This document shows positions 24,746-36,402 of a stretch of DNA of 64,000 nucleotides, piece by piece. The stretch is from positions 1 to 64,000 of the forward strand of contig JABUFB010000002.1 in the NCBI GenBank assembly GCA_013314775.1. The letters are read 5' to 3'. The number at the start of each line of letters is the position of its first letter. The first letter of the stretch is position 1. The notes under the pieces were generated by a model. It made no database searches. It saw nothing but the letters and a program-made list of their open reading frames with translations, and had not been told where the DNA came from. Both the position numbers and the translations under genes were made by a program. The stretch is from Armatimonadota bacterium (GTDB taxonomy: Bacteria > Armatimonadota > Zipacnadia > Zipacnadales > JABUFB01).

Positions 24746-25501
24746 GTGGACCCCATGATCACGATCTTGCTGGTCCTGACCGCCACCGCAGTGGGGGCCG
24801 CCGAAACCCCCGCGACTGACAACGCCGCACCCCGTATGCGGGTCTTGAACCGAAACTCGCTTACCATCGTGGCCTTCGGCGACTCCGTTACCTTCGGCGC
24901 ACACATGCAGCCGGGCGATCCCTATCCCGAGCAATTGCAGCGTCTCCTTTGCGATCGCTACGGCGAGGGAACGTGTCGAGTGATCAACGCCGGCGTCGGG
25001 GGGAACACCACCGGCGCAGGGTTGGCGCGTCTCGAGCGGGATGTCCTCGCCCACCGGCCCGATATTGTGCTGATCAACTTCGGTCTGAACGACAGCGTCA
25101 AGACTGGGCCGGATGTGTACACAGTCCCACTGGGAACCTACCGCGCGAACCTGATTGAGATGGTGCGGCGCGTGCGCCAAGCAGGCAGCACACCGATACT
25201 GTCGACGATCACGCCCGCAATTGACGACCTGTATTTCGACCGCCACCCGAGGGAGTTCTACGAGGCGGACGGTGGACTCGGTGCACTCCTGAGCCGGTAC
25301 AGCGAAGCGGTGGCGCAGGTTGCGCGGGAGGAGGGTGTGCTGGTGGCTGACTGGCGGCGGGCGCTATCGGGAGGCGAGCGGGAGTTGATCCGCACGCCGG
25401 ACAACTCCGGTGCTCGGGACGGAGTACATCCCACGCCCGCAGGCTATCGTGCCCTGGCGATCGAGTGCTTCCTGATGGCGGTGCGGCTGCTCGAGGGTTG
25501 A
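24746..25501 (+). CDS. SGNH/GDSL-type esterase, probably exported
   Basis: 251 aa. All four SGNH blocks are visible: FGDSVTFG with nucleophile Ser47 (block I), GVGGNTT (block II), NFGLND (block III) and DGVH with Asp225 and His228 (block V). A short hydrophobic N-terminus (ITILLVLTATAVGAAE) suggests export. Start GTG 24746 is preferred because GGAGG at 24731-24735 lies 10 bases before it. These enzymes de-acylate or de-acetylate sugars, lipids or peptidoglycan; with the sugar dehydrogenase upstream, carbohydrate ester removal is plausible. It converges with endonuclease III, leaving a 3-base gap. Confidence 0.88.
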   Translation: MDPMITILLVLTATAVGAAETPATDNAAPRMRVLNRNSLTIVAFGDSVTFGAHMQPGDPYPEQLQRLLCDRYGEGTCRVINAGVGGNTTGAGLARLERDVLAHRPDIVLINFGLNDSVKTGPDVYTVPLGTYRANLIEMVRRVRQAGSTPILSTITPAIDDLYFDRHPREFYEADGGLGALLSRYSEAVAQVAREEGVLVADWRRALSGGERELIRTPDNSGARDGVHPTPAGYRALAIECFLMAVRLLEG

Positions 25502-25504
25502 CGC

Positions 25505-26176
25505 TCAGGCGGTCTTGTCCGCATACTCGCAGAAGCCGCGGATCGGGCATTGGGCGCAGCGCGGATTGTTGGGCCGGCACAGCTTGCGTCCATGGGTGAC
25601 CATGTTCACGTGCAGCTGATAGCGCACATCCGCTGGGACGGCGCGGTCCATGATCTCGTGTGCCCGTTCAGCATCGCAGTCCGGGCTCAGCCACCCCAGC
25701 CGCTTGCAGATGCGCAGGACGTGGGTGTCAACCGGGAACGCTGGTCGCCCGAGCTCGAACATAAGCACACAGGCGGCGGTCTTCGGCCCCACGCCCTTGA
25801 ATGACATGAGATAACGGGTGGCCTCTTCGCTGGAGAGACTGGCGAGGAACCCCAGGTCGATACGCCCTTGCTCCTGGCGGATCTGTCTGAGGATGTCGCG
25901 GATACGGACGGCCTTCATGTCTGCGAGACCGCCGGGATGGATGGCTTCGGCGATGCGCGCGGGGTCGGCATCGGCGACGGCATCCCAGTCGGGGAATGTC
26001 TCGCGCAAGCGCGCAGAAGCACGGCGCTGATTAGCGGCGGTGGTGTTCTGCGACAGGATGGTGTTCACCAGGCCGCCCACCAGGTCCGTCTGTCCATCGT
26101 ACCCAGCAGCACCGTACTGCTTCGCCAGCGCCTTGTCTACCTGCCGAATGACACGTGCCAGCACGCTTCTCTGCAT
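25505..26176 (-). CDS. nth: Endonuclease III-like DNA glycosylase/AP lyase
   Basis: Base-excision repair enzyme that removes oxidised pyrimidines and cleaves the abasic site. 223 aa from ATG 26176 (GGAG upstream), typical size. The helix-hairpin-helix is FKGVGPKTAACVL (from residue 126) with the catalytic lysine at Lys132 and the catalytic aspartate at Asp150 in VDTH. Four cysteines (200, 207, 210, 216) give the C-x6-C-x2-C-x5-C [4Fe-4S] pattern. A longer in-frame N-terminus exists but lacks homology. It is divergent from the membrane-protein gene at 26272. Confidence 0.94.
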   Translation of the reverse strand: MQRSVLARVIRQVDKALAKQYGAAGYDGQTDLVGGLVNTILSQNTTAANQRRASARLRETFPDWDAVADADPARIAEAIHPGGLADMKAVRIRDILRQIRQEQGRIDLGFLASLSSEEATRYLMSFKGVGPKTAACVLMFELGRPAFPVDTHVLRICKRLGWLSPDCDAERAHEIMDRAVPADVRYQLHVNMVTHGRKLCRPNNPRCAQCPIRGFCEYADKTA

Positions 26177-26259
26177 CGCGTTGGCATCTCCGTGTGACCT
26201 GTTTCGCCGGAAATGCTCTTTCGCCTTGCGGCGTGTGGTGCCCTGCCAAATCGACGCAT

Positions 26260-26264
26260 GGAGG
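26260..26264 (+). promoter_or_regulatory. Ribosome binding site GGAGG for GTG 26272
   Basis: GGAGG sits 7 bases before GTG 26272. Earlier in-frame starts overlap the endonuclease III start region and have no such site, so this decides the start. Confidence 0.6.
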
Positions 26265-26271
26265 CGCAACT

Positions 26272-26724
26272 GTGGGCTCTCAAGGACCCGAAAACGGCAC
26301 CGAGACCTTGACCTGGACCGTCTGGCCCGCAGCCAAGCGACCGGCTCAGGCTGCAGGTCTTGCAGCGATGGCCGCACTGGTCGCGGGGTTCTGCAGCGTA
26401 AGTTTCGGCGGGATTGCATACGGCATGGTCGCGTTCGCGGTGGTCCTCGCGGCCGGCGCGCCTTTCCTGTTCCCCTCCACATACACTATCGATGACGAGG
26501 GCATTCGCGTGCGCGGAATCCTCTGGCGCAAGAGCCGCACGTGGGATCAGCTCGCTTGCCATCTGCGGGGCCCTCATTTCATCGCCGTGAGTACGCAGGC
26601 TGAGCCGACCCACCGGTCCATCTCCGACGGACTGATCCTGCGATTGGCCGAAAATGGCGACGAGGTGGAAGCCGCCCTGTCCCGCCATATTCCCCGTTGG
26701 GAGCGACCGTCTGGGGCGCCGTGA
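26272..26724 (+). CDS. Small two-helix membrane protein with PH-like domain
   Basis: 150 aa. Two adjacent hydrophobic segments (about residues 26-42 and 47-66) form a membrane hairpin; the following 'Y-T-I-D-D-E-G-I-R-V-R' strand and 'R-x-W-D-Q-L' resemble bacterial PH-type (YdbS/YdbT-like) membrane proteins, in which a lipid-anchored PH fold follows a helical hairpin. No catalytic motif. Divergent from nth, with a 95-base gap. A specific function cannot be assigned. Confidence 0.65.
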   Translation: MGSQGPENGTETLTWTVWPAAKRPAQAAGLAAMAALVAGFCSVSFGGIAYGMVAFAVVLAAGAPFLFPSTYTIDDEGIRVRGILWRKSRTWDQLACHLRGPHFIAVSTQAEPTHRSISDGLILRLAENGDEVEAALSRHIPRWERPSGAP

Positions 26725-27190
26725 CCCGTTTTCCGGGCACCCGGTTCCCGCGGCGAACCCTATTCCAGGCCTATCGCCCCTGTATTGCCCGGGAGCATCG
26801 GCTTGGCGGGATGCGTGCCGGCCCGTGTTGGGCCAGCTTCCGGTGCCCGTGGTGTTGAAGCCGCGCCGCGTTCCATCAGGCTCCGGCAGGAGCCGTCCGC
26901 CTATAGCCCCCGGCGGAAACCGGGGGACGCCTGTCGCAGGAAGAAGCCCTGGGCCCCGGAGAGGCGGCCCGACTCGGTGCACGGGTAACGGCCTGTCTGT
27001 CGCCCCCGTTCAGGGCTCAAAGCGCATCGTGGGGCGGCAGTCCGGGGGCTTCCGTCTCCGGCCATAGGCTGCCGCTCGCTCCGCGGGCTGTGGGGCAACG
27101 CCTCTCGGCGAACGGCACGGTGAACGGCGTTCGGCCCCAGCCGGCGCGCCTCTCTTACACAACCGATGGACCTGCTGTATTGCCTGCGGT
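26725..27190. repeat. Non-coding space with palindromic, REP-like sequence
   Basis: About 470 bases without a convincing gene. It holds a hairpin CCCCCGG/CCGGGGG (26907-26913 / 26920-26926, 6-base loop) and a stretch at 27078-27102 that matches 20 of 25 bases of the hairpin region at 53878-53902, with only transitions differing. Its minus-strand translation contains short PPLRG-like phrases, which also appear in the intergenic region at 58.1 kb. Interpreted as degenerate dispersed repeats. Confidence 0.4.
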
Positions 27191-27192
27191 CT

Positions 27193-27221
27193 TTGACCCT
27201 GGCGAAAGCTCGTGGTAACAT
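27193..27221 (+). promoter_or_regulatory. Sigma-70-type promoter for uvrA
   Basis: TTGACC (27193-27198), a 17-base spacer and TAACAT (27216-27221). Predicted start is near 27228, about 75 bases before the uvrA start. I saw no obvious LexA box overlapping it. Confidence 0.65.
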
Positions 27222-27302
27222 GCAAGGCTACTTGCGCAAATGGTGCCCGGGCTCGTGTCTCGTCCCGGGCGTGACTGAAGTGCCGGAGCAGGATCGCCGG
27301 CC

Positions 27303-30142
<2,840 letters not shown>

Positions 30143-30143
<1 letters not shown>

Positions 30144-31120
30144 TGACCGCCACTGTCCTGATTCCCAGCTATCGCCGCCCGGACCGCCTGGTTGCATGCC
30201 TGGATGGCGTGATGGCCGGAAGACGCCTGCCCGAGCAGATCGTCGTGGTGTTGCGGGACGTTGACCTGGACAGTCAGGCCTGCCTGGAAGACTGGCTCAC
30301 ACAGAACCGCCCACAGGAGCGCGGCGTGACCCTTACCCGGGCTATCGCCGACCGACCGGGGCAGATCGTGGCCATGAACTCCGGCCTGCAGGTCGCCACT
30401 GGGGATGTGGTCTGCTTCATTGACGACGACTGCGTGCCCTGGCAGAACTGGCTCGAGCGCATCATGACATACTACGATGACCCGCAGGTGGGCGGTGTGG
30501 GGGGCAGGGATGTGGTGCACGAGAAACACGAGCAGGGCGATGTACTTTTCGGCCGGGTGGATTGCGTGGGAAAGATCGCGTGGTCGGGGCGGATCGTGGG
30601 CAACCACCACCTGGATTTGCTGGACGGCGCCGTCGAAGTAGATCACCTCAAGGGCGCGAACATGAGCTTTCGCCGGACACTGCTCAAGCCCTTTGACGAA
30701 AACATGTCCGGCGGCTCGTGTTGTCTCAACGACACCGATGCGTCCTTGCATGTGCGCAGTCAGGGCTATCGGCTTATCTACGACCCGGTGATAGCGGTGG
30801 ATCACTACCCGGCCCAGCGGTTCGGCGACTCGACCCGTGAGAAGACCGCGCCGGGCCTGGTATACTCCGACAGCCACAACTGGGTCTACTGTATGCTCAA
30901 GTACATGGGGCCTGTGCGGCGCTGCGTCTTCCTGGCGTACGCGCTGCTGGTGGGAACCGGGACCCGGTACGGGGTTGCCAAGTGGCTGGCCGCTTTGCCG
31001 CGGTCGCCGCGAGACGCTACTGTGCAATTCTGGGCCTCAACCCGAGGGAAGATCGCAGGCGTGCGGACCTATCTCAGGAACCGCCGACTGCTTTCGCCGA
31101 CCACCGAGCGGGAGGCCTGA
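30143..31120 (+). CDS. Family 2 glycosyltransferase
   Basis: 325 aa. GT-A fold: starts VLIPSYRRPDRL, has a DxD-type metal site FIDDDC (Asp94-96) and a later E/D-rich acceptor region (LNDTDASLHVRSQGY). A hydrophobic helix near residues 255-275 (CVFLAYALLVGTGTRYG) suggests membrane association. It starts inside the uvrA stop codon (TGATG). With the two GT4 genes that follow, it likely builds a cell-surface or exported glycan; the sugar donor is not predictable. Confidence 0.88.
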
Positions 31121-31173
31121 CCGTCCTTTGCCCGGCGCGCGTTAGCCGCATCATCCTATCAGGAGCGCGACTC

Positions 31174-32358
31174 ATGCGCATAGCCATCGTTACGGAGCAC
31201 GTGAACAGGCGCGGCGGCCAGGAGAGGGTTGTGTGCGAGCTGGCGGAACGGCTCAGCCGCTATCATGAGGTGCACCTGTATTGCTTCTCGGCCCAGGGAC
31301 TGCGGGGTGAGCGCCTGTCCGTGCACAAGATGTGGTGCCCCTTCCACAGCTCCACCCTGGAGGGATTCTGGATCTTGATCGCCTCCTGGTTCGCGCTGCG
31401 GAATGCCCGGTTCGACGCCATCATGTCACAGGGCGGCAACAGCCTGGTCCAGAACTGCGTCATGCTCCACACCTGTCATGCACTGCGGGCCGAACGCACT
31501 CAGGCCGTGGAGTGGCGCTACCATCCGCCGAACCCTTTCAAACGCCTGTTTCAGTGGTTCCGCTCCCGCACATTCCTGCACTTCGAGGGCCGCGCTGTCC
31601 GTAAGTGTCGGGGTGCGGTCATGACGGTCTCGCGGTTCCTGAAAGACTACGTGATGGCGCAGCACGGTCTCTCGGAAGCCGAGGTGCAGGTCACGGAGAA
31701 TGGCGTCGACCACGCTGTGTTCCGTCCCGAGACCCGCAAGCTGTATCGCAATCGGGTCCGCGACAAACTGGGCATTCCGCGGGATGCCTTTGTCATCCTG
31801 TTTCTGGGAGGTCGCTGGTTTGACAAAGGCGTGCCTTTCCTGATCGAGGCCCTCGGCAAGATGCCCGAACGGACTGCTTACCTGGTCATCGTGGGCAAAG
31901 GTGACGTGGGCTTCTTCACCAGGTTCGCGCGTGACAATGGTGTTGAGGATCGTGTACGATTTGTGGCGCCAACAGGGTCTCCGCAGTGGTTCTACGGGAT
32001 GGCTGACTGCTTCGGGTTCCCCAGTGATGCAGAGGGCTTCCCGTTGGTTATCGGCGAGGCCGCGTCGTGCGGTCTTCCCTTGATCACCACGGCGGTGGGC
32101 GGATCTGAGCATCTTGTGGAGGACGGAGTGAGCGGCTACATCGTGCCCCCGGATGCCGATGTGATCGCGGAGAAACTACAGATCCTCGCCGCTGATCCAG
32201 CGTTACTCGCGAAGATGCGGCGCGCGGTTCAGAGGAAGGCTAGCAAGCTGTCCTGGGACTATCAGGCCGAGCAGGTGCGCGCGCTTCTTGAGGCCTGGTT
32301 TGGTGACAATGAAGCCCCGTACAGCACCCATGACCCGTCGGGGGGGCAAAGCAATTGA
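31174..32358 (+). CDS. Family 4 glycosyltransferase (first of two)
   Basis: 394 aa GT-B enzyme. N-terminal IAIVTEHVNRRGGQERVV (glycine-rich GGQE loop), the 'G-V-D-x-x-x-F-x-P' motif after the hinge, and the retaining-enzyme EX7E motif (Glu287-x7-Glu295, EGFPLVIGE). ATG 31174 has AGGAG at 31161-31165. It overlaps the TTG start of the next glycosyltransferase by four bases, so both are translated together. Function: surface-glycan assembly, exact linkage unknown. Confidence 0.9.
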   Translation: MRIAIVTEHVNRRGGQERVVCELAERLSRYHEVHLYCFSAQGLRGERLSVHKMWCPFHSSTLEGFWILIASWFALRNARFDAIMSQGGNSLVQNCVMLHTCHALRAERTQAVEWRYHPPNPFKRLFQWFRSRTFLHFEGRAVRKCRGAVMTVSRFLKDYVMAQHGLSEAEVQVTENGVDHAVFRPETRKLYRNRVRDKLGIPRDAFVILFLGGRWFDKGVPFLIEALGKMPERTAYLVIVGKGDVGFFTRFARDNGVEDRVRFVAPTGSPQWFYGMADCFGFPSDAEGFPLVIGEAASCGLPLITTAVGGSEHLVEDGVSGYIVPPDADVIAEKLQILAADPALLAKMRRAVQRKASKLSWDYQAEQVRALLEAWFGDNEAPYSTHDPSGGQSN

Positions 32359-33491
32359 AGATCGCCGCAATCAGTCACTCGTGCGTGATCGATGTGAACC
32401 AGCAGATCTACGTGGAGCTGCTCAAGCATCCCGGCGTTGAAATGCTGCTCATCGCCCCCAACCGCTGGTATTCATCGCTGCGCGGTGATACGGTCTTCGA
32501 GGCCCTTCCCGAGTTGCGTGGCTATTGCAAGCCGCTCCACGCACGGTTCGCGGGGTCGATCCACTTCCACTGGTACCCGCGTCTGGGCGATGCCCTGGCT
32601 GAATTTCGTCCCGACATCATCTTCGCCGATGAAGAGCCCTATTCGTTGGTGACCACACAGGCGCTGCAGTGGCAGCGGCGCCTCAACTGCAAGTTCGCCT
32701 TCTACACCAAGCAGAACCTCTACAAGCAGTACCTCCCGCCGTTCTCATTCATGCAGGCCCGGGCGCTCGCACGAGCGGACCACGCGCTGGTGATCAGCGA
32801 GGAAGCGGCGGAGGTCCTGCGCCAGAAGGGCTACAAGGGCAGTCTTACCGAACTCCCGCACGGGGTGGACCCCGAACTGGTCAAGCCCAAGGACAGCTCG
32901 GAACTCCGCGCGCGCCTGGGAATCCAGGGCCCGGTTATCGGGTATCTTGGGCGGATCGCCGCGGAAAAAGGCGTCTGGGACCTGCTCACCGCGGCCCGGA
33001 TTCTGGTCAAGCGTATGGGACCGGTGTTCACCGTGGTGCTTATTGGCGACGGCCCGGCCCGGGAACGTCTCGCCGATGCCGCGCGTGTGCAACTTCCGCC
33101 CGGTCTGTTCCGCTTTACCGGCTCCGTGGCCCACAATGCCGTCCCGGACTACCTGAACCTGATGGACATGCTGGTCTTGCCCTCGCGCACTCAGACTCAC
33201 TGGAAGGAGCAGTTTGGGCGCGTACTCGTCGAGGCGTCAGGCTGCGGGATACCTCTGGTGGGCTCGAGCTCGGGCCACATACCGTCGCTGATCAACAGGA
33301 CGGCCGGGGGGTTGATATTCCGGGAAGGTGACCCCACAGATCTGGCAGACAAGATGCAAACACTGCTGGAAGACCCGGAACTGGCGCGCAAGTTTGGTGA
33401 GAACGGACGGCGTGCTGTTCTGGCTGAGTTCACCTACGAGAAGGTCGCGGGGGTGCTGTACGAGGCGCTGTCTCAGACGGTCAGCGGTTGA
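32355..33491 (+). CDS. Family 4 glycosyltransferase (second of two)
   Basis: 378 aa, GT-B fold, with 'G-V-D-P-E-L-V-K-P', GYLGRIAAEKGVWDL and EX7E (Glu285-x7-Glu293, EQFGRVLVE). The start is TTG 32355, inside the stop of the preceding gene; no ATG fits the conserved MKIAAISH N-terminus. A G-run at 32340-32345 may serve as ribosome binding site. It overlaps the 3' end of the convergent TPR-like gene by 19 bases. Confidence 0.88.
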   Translation: MKIAAISHSCVIDVNQQIYVELLKHPGVEMLLIAPNRWYSSLRGDTVFEALPELRGYCKPLHARFAGSIHFHWYPRLGDALAEFRPDIIFADEEPYSLVTTQALQWQRRLNCKFAFYTKQNLYKQYLPPFSFMQARALARADHALVISEEAAEVLRQKGYKGSLTELPHGVDPELVKPKDSSELRARLGIQGPVIGYLGRIAAEKGVWDLLTAARILVKRMGPVFTVVLIGDGPARERLADAARVQLPPGLFRFTGSVAHNAVPDYLNLMDMLVLPSRTQTHWKEQFGRVLVEASGCGIPLVGSSSGHIPSLINRTAGGLIFREGDPTDLADKMQTLLEDPELARKFGENGRRAVLAEFTYEKVAGVLYEALSQTVSG

Positions 33492-34336
33492 GGGGCCCTG
33501 GTTGCGCACCGCCGGGCCAGGGCGCACAGGGACGGCCGGAAAATGGCCAGAATGTACAGGATCAACGCGGCAGCGGTGACACCGTACCTCGCGAGCAAGT
33601 CCCGTGCCTGCACCGATATGCGCTGACGGAGATCCACGGGTGTTCCGGACGCGGCGAGAAGGGACCAGGCTCGCGAGCGGATCTCCGAGTCGGAGGTCAG
33701 CCGGACGGCCTCGGATGCCTGCTCTGCGGCAGCGGCCATTGCGCCGCGCTCGATGAGAACTTCCGACAGCATCAGACGAGCCTCTACGTGGCCGGGGTGT
33801 TTCTTGACCGCGTGCCGCAGGATGCTCTCGGCGTCGGACTGCATGCCTTGCGCCAAGAGCATCCGGGCAACGGCGACGAGGGCGTCCGGCTGGTGCTCCA
33901 GGAATGCTAGCCGGTAGAGGCTCTCGCGGGCATCCACATCGTCCTGCCTTGCCCTGTTGGCCAGAATTCCCACCTGGACAGCCCGGTCCTGTGGAGTGAG
34001 CGCTGCCGCCCGGGTTCGCAGGGCTTCCGCTTGTTCGGACAGATTGAGCGCATCGACGATGTCAGCAGCACGCTTGAGGTTTCTTGCCGCTATCGCTTTC
34101 GCCGTGCCGGCGGCCTCCGGGTTTCGGGTGTCCAGACTGCCTGCATTCGCGAGGCACAGGTCTGCCGCCTTCAGATGGGAAAGCGCCGCGAAGGACCACA
34201 GGCCGTACTTGCCGAAGCTATGGCCGAAGGCTTCGAGGAGCAGCGCCGGCTGGCGATTGGCTCGCTGGTAGTTGGCAGCGAGACTGACCACAACGAAGGC
34301 TGTCGCCAGCAGGAGCGCATTGCCGTAACGTATCAC
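33473..34336 (-). CDS. Membrane protein with TPR-like helical repeats
   Basis: 287 aa. Hydrophobic helix at the N-terminus (ALLLATAFVVVSLAA) and another near the C-terminus (VTAAALILYILAIF), with Ala/Leu-rich helical repeats between; 'AESILRHAVKKHPGHVEARLML' style segments are TPR-like. Starts with GTG and has no clear ribosome binding site. It lies opposite and between a surface-glycan gene set and an exported carbohydrate-binding-like gene; a role as assembly scaffold is possible. No enzymatic motif. Confidence 0.7.
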   Translation of the reverse strand: MIRYGNALLLATAFVVVSLAANYQRANRQPALLLEAFGHSFGKYGLWSFAALSHLKAADLCLANAGSLDTRNPEAAGTAKAIAARNLKRAADIVDALNLSEQAEALRTRAAALTPQDRAVQVGILANRARQDDVDARESLYRLAFLEHQPDALVAVARMLLAQGMQSDAESILRHAVKKHPGHVEARLMLSEVLIERGAMAAAAEQASEAVRLTSDSEIRSRAWSLLAASGTPVDLRQRISVQARDLLARYGVTAAALILYILAIFRPSLCALARRCATRAPQPLTV

Positions 34337-34353
34337 AGAAGGGGGCCCACCCG

Positions 34354-34929
34354 ATGGCCATATTGCGCGCTACCCGCGGGGGAGGAGTTTCCCGCATCGC
34401 CCCCACGGTTTCACCGGTAATCTTCGCGCTCACCCTCGCATGTTCCTGCGCAGCCCAGGACAACCTGTTAGAGAACCCCAGTTTCGAGGTCCTGGATGAG
34501 ACCACTGCCCGACCTGCGGGATGGACCGCCTGGGCGGAGCCCAATTATGCCGTCTACACCTTGGCGGATGCGCGCACGGGTGTTGCTTGCGTAGCGATCA
34601 CCGATTTGTCGGAGAAGGTATCCCAGGGTCTTCGCAGTCCGCGAGTGCCCATCGAGCCGGGAAGGCAGTATCGCGCCTCGGCCTGGGCGCGAATCGAGAG
34701 CGGACCGAAGCCCGGCGCGGCGCTGTATCTCGAATACTGGGCCGGGGGAACACGCGTGGAGAACAAGAGCGTGTCGATCTCCGATGCGCCGGACTGGCGT
34801 ATGTTGAGCCTCAGCGTGACCGCACCCGAAGGCGCGACCCATGCAACCGTGCTCGTATACTCCGGGAGCGTGTCCGTCGGTCGCGCGTACTTTGACGACC
34901 TGGCGCTGGTTGAAGAGCCTGCGCCCTGA
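34354..34929 (+). CDS. Exported carbohydrate-binding-like protein
   Basis: 191 aa: hydrophobic leader ending about residue 35 (ALTLACSCAAQ), then NLLENPSFE, the typical start of CBM4/9/22-type jelly-roll domains, and a closing 'A-Y-F-D-D-L-A-L-V' strand. It contains no catalytic domain, so it is a stand-alone binding module. GAAGGGGG at 34338-34345 serves ATG 34354. It is 81 bases upstream of a GH4 glycosidase, which suggests joint use of one sugar. Confidence 0.75.
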   Translation: MAILRATRGGGVSRIAPTVSPVIFALTLACSCAAQDNLLENPSFEVLDETTARPAGWTAWAEPNYAVYTLADARTGVACVAITDLSEKVSQGLRSPRVPIEPGRQYRASAWARIESGPKPGAALYLEYWAGGTRVENKSVSISDAPDWRMLSLSVTAPEGATHATVLVYSGSVSVGRAYFDDLALVEEPAP

Positions 34930-35010
34930 CGCTTGGGGAACACCCGGGCGACCAGCGGAAGCGCTGCTGGAAGCCGGTGCAATCATAGGCAGGGACTGGA
35001 GGCAGTTCAC

Positions 35011-36318
35011 ATGGCCAAGATCGTCCTCATAGGTGCGGGCAGCGGTTTTGGGAGCCGTCTGTCCGTGGATATTCTATCGTTCCCCGAATTTCAGGATGCA
35101 GAGCTGGCGTTGGTGGACATCAATGCCGATGCGGCCGAGGGCGTCCGCAGTTTCGTGCAGCGGGTAGTGGACTATCACAAGCTCCCGGCGCAGGTAACCT
35201 CCACCACGAACCGCCGCGAGGTCCTGGAAGGCGCGGATTTCGTGGTCATCTCCATCGCCGTTGGCGGCCCGGCCTACAACGGTGTGCCCTTCTACTACGA
35301 GATCGAGATCCCCCGCAAGTACGGCATCAAGCAGAGCGTGGCGGACACCATCACGCCGGGTGGCGTGTTCCGGACGCTGCGCAGTGCCCCGGAAATGCTG
35401 GCCATCTGTCACGACATGGAGGAACTCTGCCCTGACGCACTCCTGCTGAATTACACCAACCCCATGGCCATGCTCACCTGGATCATGAGCGAGGGATCAT
35501 GCATCCGCAATGTCGGTCTGTGCCATAGCGTCCAGGGCACCCACGGACAGCTCTGCGGATATATCGGCGAGCCCTCGAGTGATGTCACCAGTTGGGTTGC
35601 GGGCATCAACCACATGTCCTGGTTCCTGCGGTTTGAGAAGGATGGGGTAGACCTGTACCCGCGCCTGTTCGAAGCAGCCGATGACCCTGAGACCTACGCG
35701 AAGGACAACGTGCGCTTCGAAATTATGAAGCACTTCGGGTATTTCGTCACAGAGAGCACCCGGCATATGTCCGAGTACGTGCCTTACTTCCGCAAGCGAC
35801 AGGACATCTACGATGAATTCAAGTGCGCCTCGCCTACTCCCACCATGGACGGCGGGCAGGCCCACCGCATCTGGCAGGACGACATCCCCGAAGGCGGCGA
35901 TGTTGAGAAAGACGCCCTGCAGTTGCGCCGTTCCGGTGAGTACGCGTCACGCATCATGCACTCGGTCTACACTGACACCTTGTTCCGGTTCAACGGGAAC
36001 GTGATGAACGACGGGATCATCGGCAACCTGCCCTTCGGGTGCTGCGTTGAAGTCCCGTGCATGACCGACAAATGCGGTGTGAACCCGTGCGTGGTCGGCG
36101 ACCTGCCTACGCAACTGGCTTACCTGAACACCACAAATGTGGCGGTGCAGCAGCTTACGGTGGAGGCCGTGCTGGAGCAAGACCTTGAGAAGGCCTACCA
36201 GGCGTGCCTGCTGGACCCGCTGACCAGCGCGGTGTGCAGCCTGTCGGAGATCCGGAGCATGTTCAACGAGCTGCTTGAAGCAGAGCAGCCGTGGCTGAAG
36301 CCGTTCTTTGAGATGTGA
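35011..36318 (+). CDS. GH4 family glycosidase (alpha-glucosidase/alpha-galactosidase type)
   Basis: 435 aa cytoplasmic NAD+- and Mn2+-dependent glycosidase using a redox-elimination mechanism. Rossmann start IVLIGAGSGFGSRL; NPM (Asn150), CHS with Mn ligand Cys171, and GINHMSWF with the second metal ligand His201. No signal peptide. ATG 35011 follows GGAGG (34998-35002), which rejects a 26-residue upstream extension. The closest named families are MelA/AglA/LplD-type; the sugar specificity and whether it is a phospho-sugar enzyme cannot be decided here. A bidirectional terminator follows. Confidence 0.9.
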   Translation: MAKIVLIGAGSGFGSRLSVDILSFPEFQDAELALVDINADAAEGVRSFVQRVVDYHKLPAQVTSTTNRREVLEGADFVVISIAVGGPAYNGVPFYYEIEIPRKYGIKQSVADTITPGGVFRTLRSAPEMLAICHDMEELCPDALLLNYTNPMAMLTWIMSEGSCIRNVGLCHSVQGTHGQLCGYIGEPSSDVTSWVAGINHMSWFLRFEKDGVDLYPRLFEAADDPETYAKDNVRFEIMKHFGYFVTESTRHMSEYVPYFRKRQDIYDEFKCASPTPTMDGGQAHRIWQDDIPEGGDVEKDALQLRRSGEYASRIMHSVYTDTLFRFNGNVMNDGIIGNLPFGCCVEVPCMTDKCGVNPCVVGDLPTQLAYLNTTNVAVQQLTVEAVLEQDLEKAYQACLLDPLTSAVCSLSEIRSMFNELLEAEQPWLKPFFEM

Positions 36319-36345
36319 GCGGGCGAGAAGACGAGGCGATGAAAC

Positions 36346-36384
36346 AACGCGGCAGGTCCGGAGACAGGACCTGCCGCGTTCGCG
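36346..36384. terminator. Bidirectional terminator between GH4 and the C1 operon
   Basis: Perfect 14-bp stem AACGCGGCAGGTCC (36346-36359) / GGACCTGCCGCGTT (36367-36380) with a 7-base loop; TTTT follows at 36386-36389 on the plus side and TTGTTT on the minus side. It lies between two convergent gene ends. Confidence 0.85.
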
Positions 36385-36402
36385 CTTTTCGGGGGACCGA
36401 CT

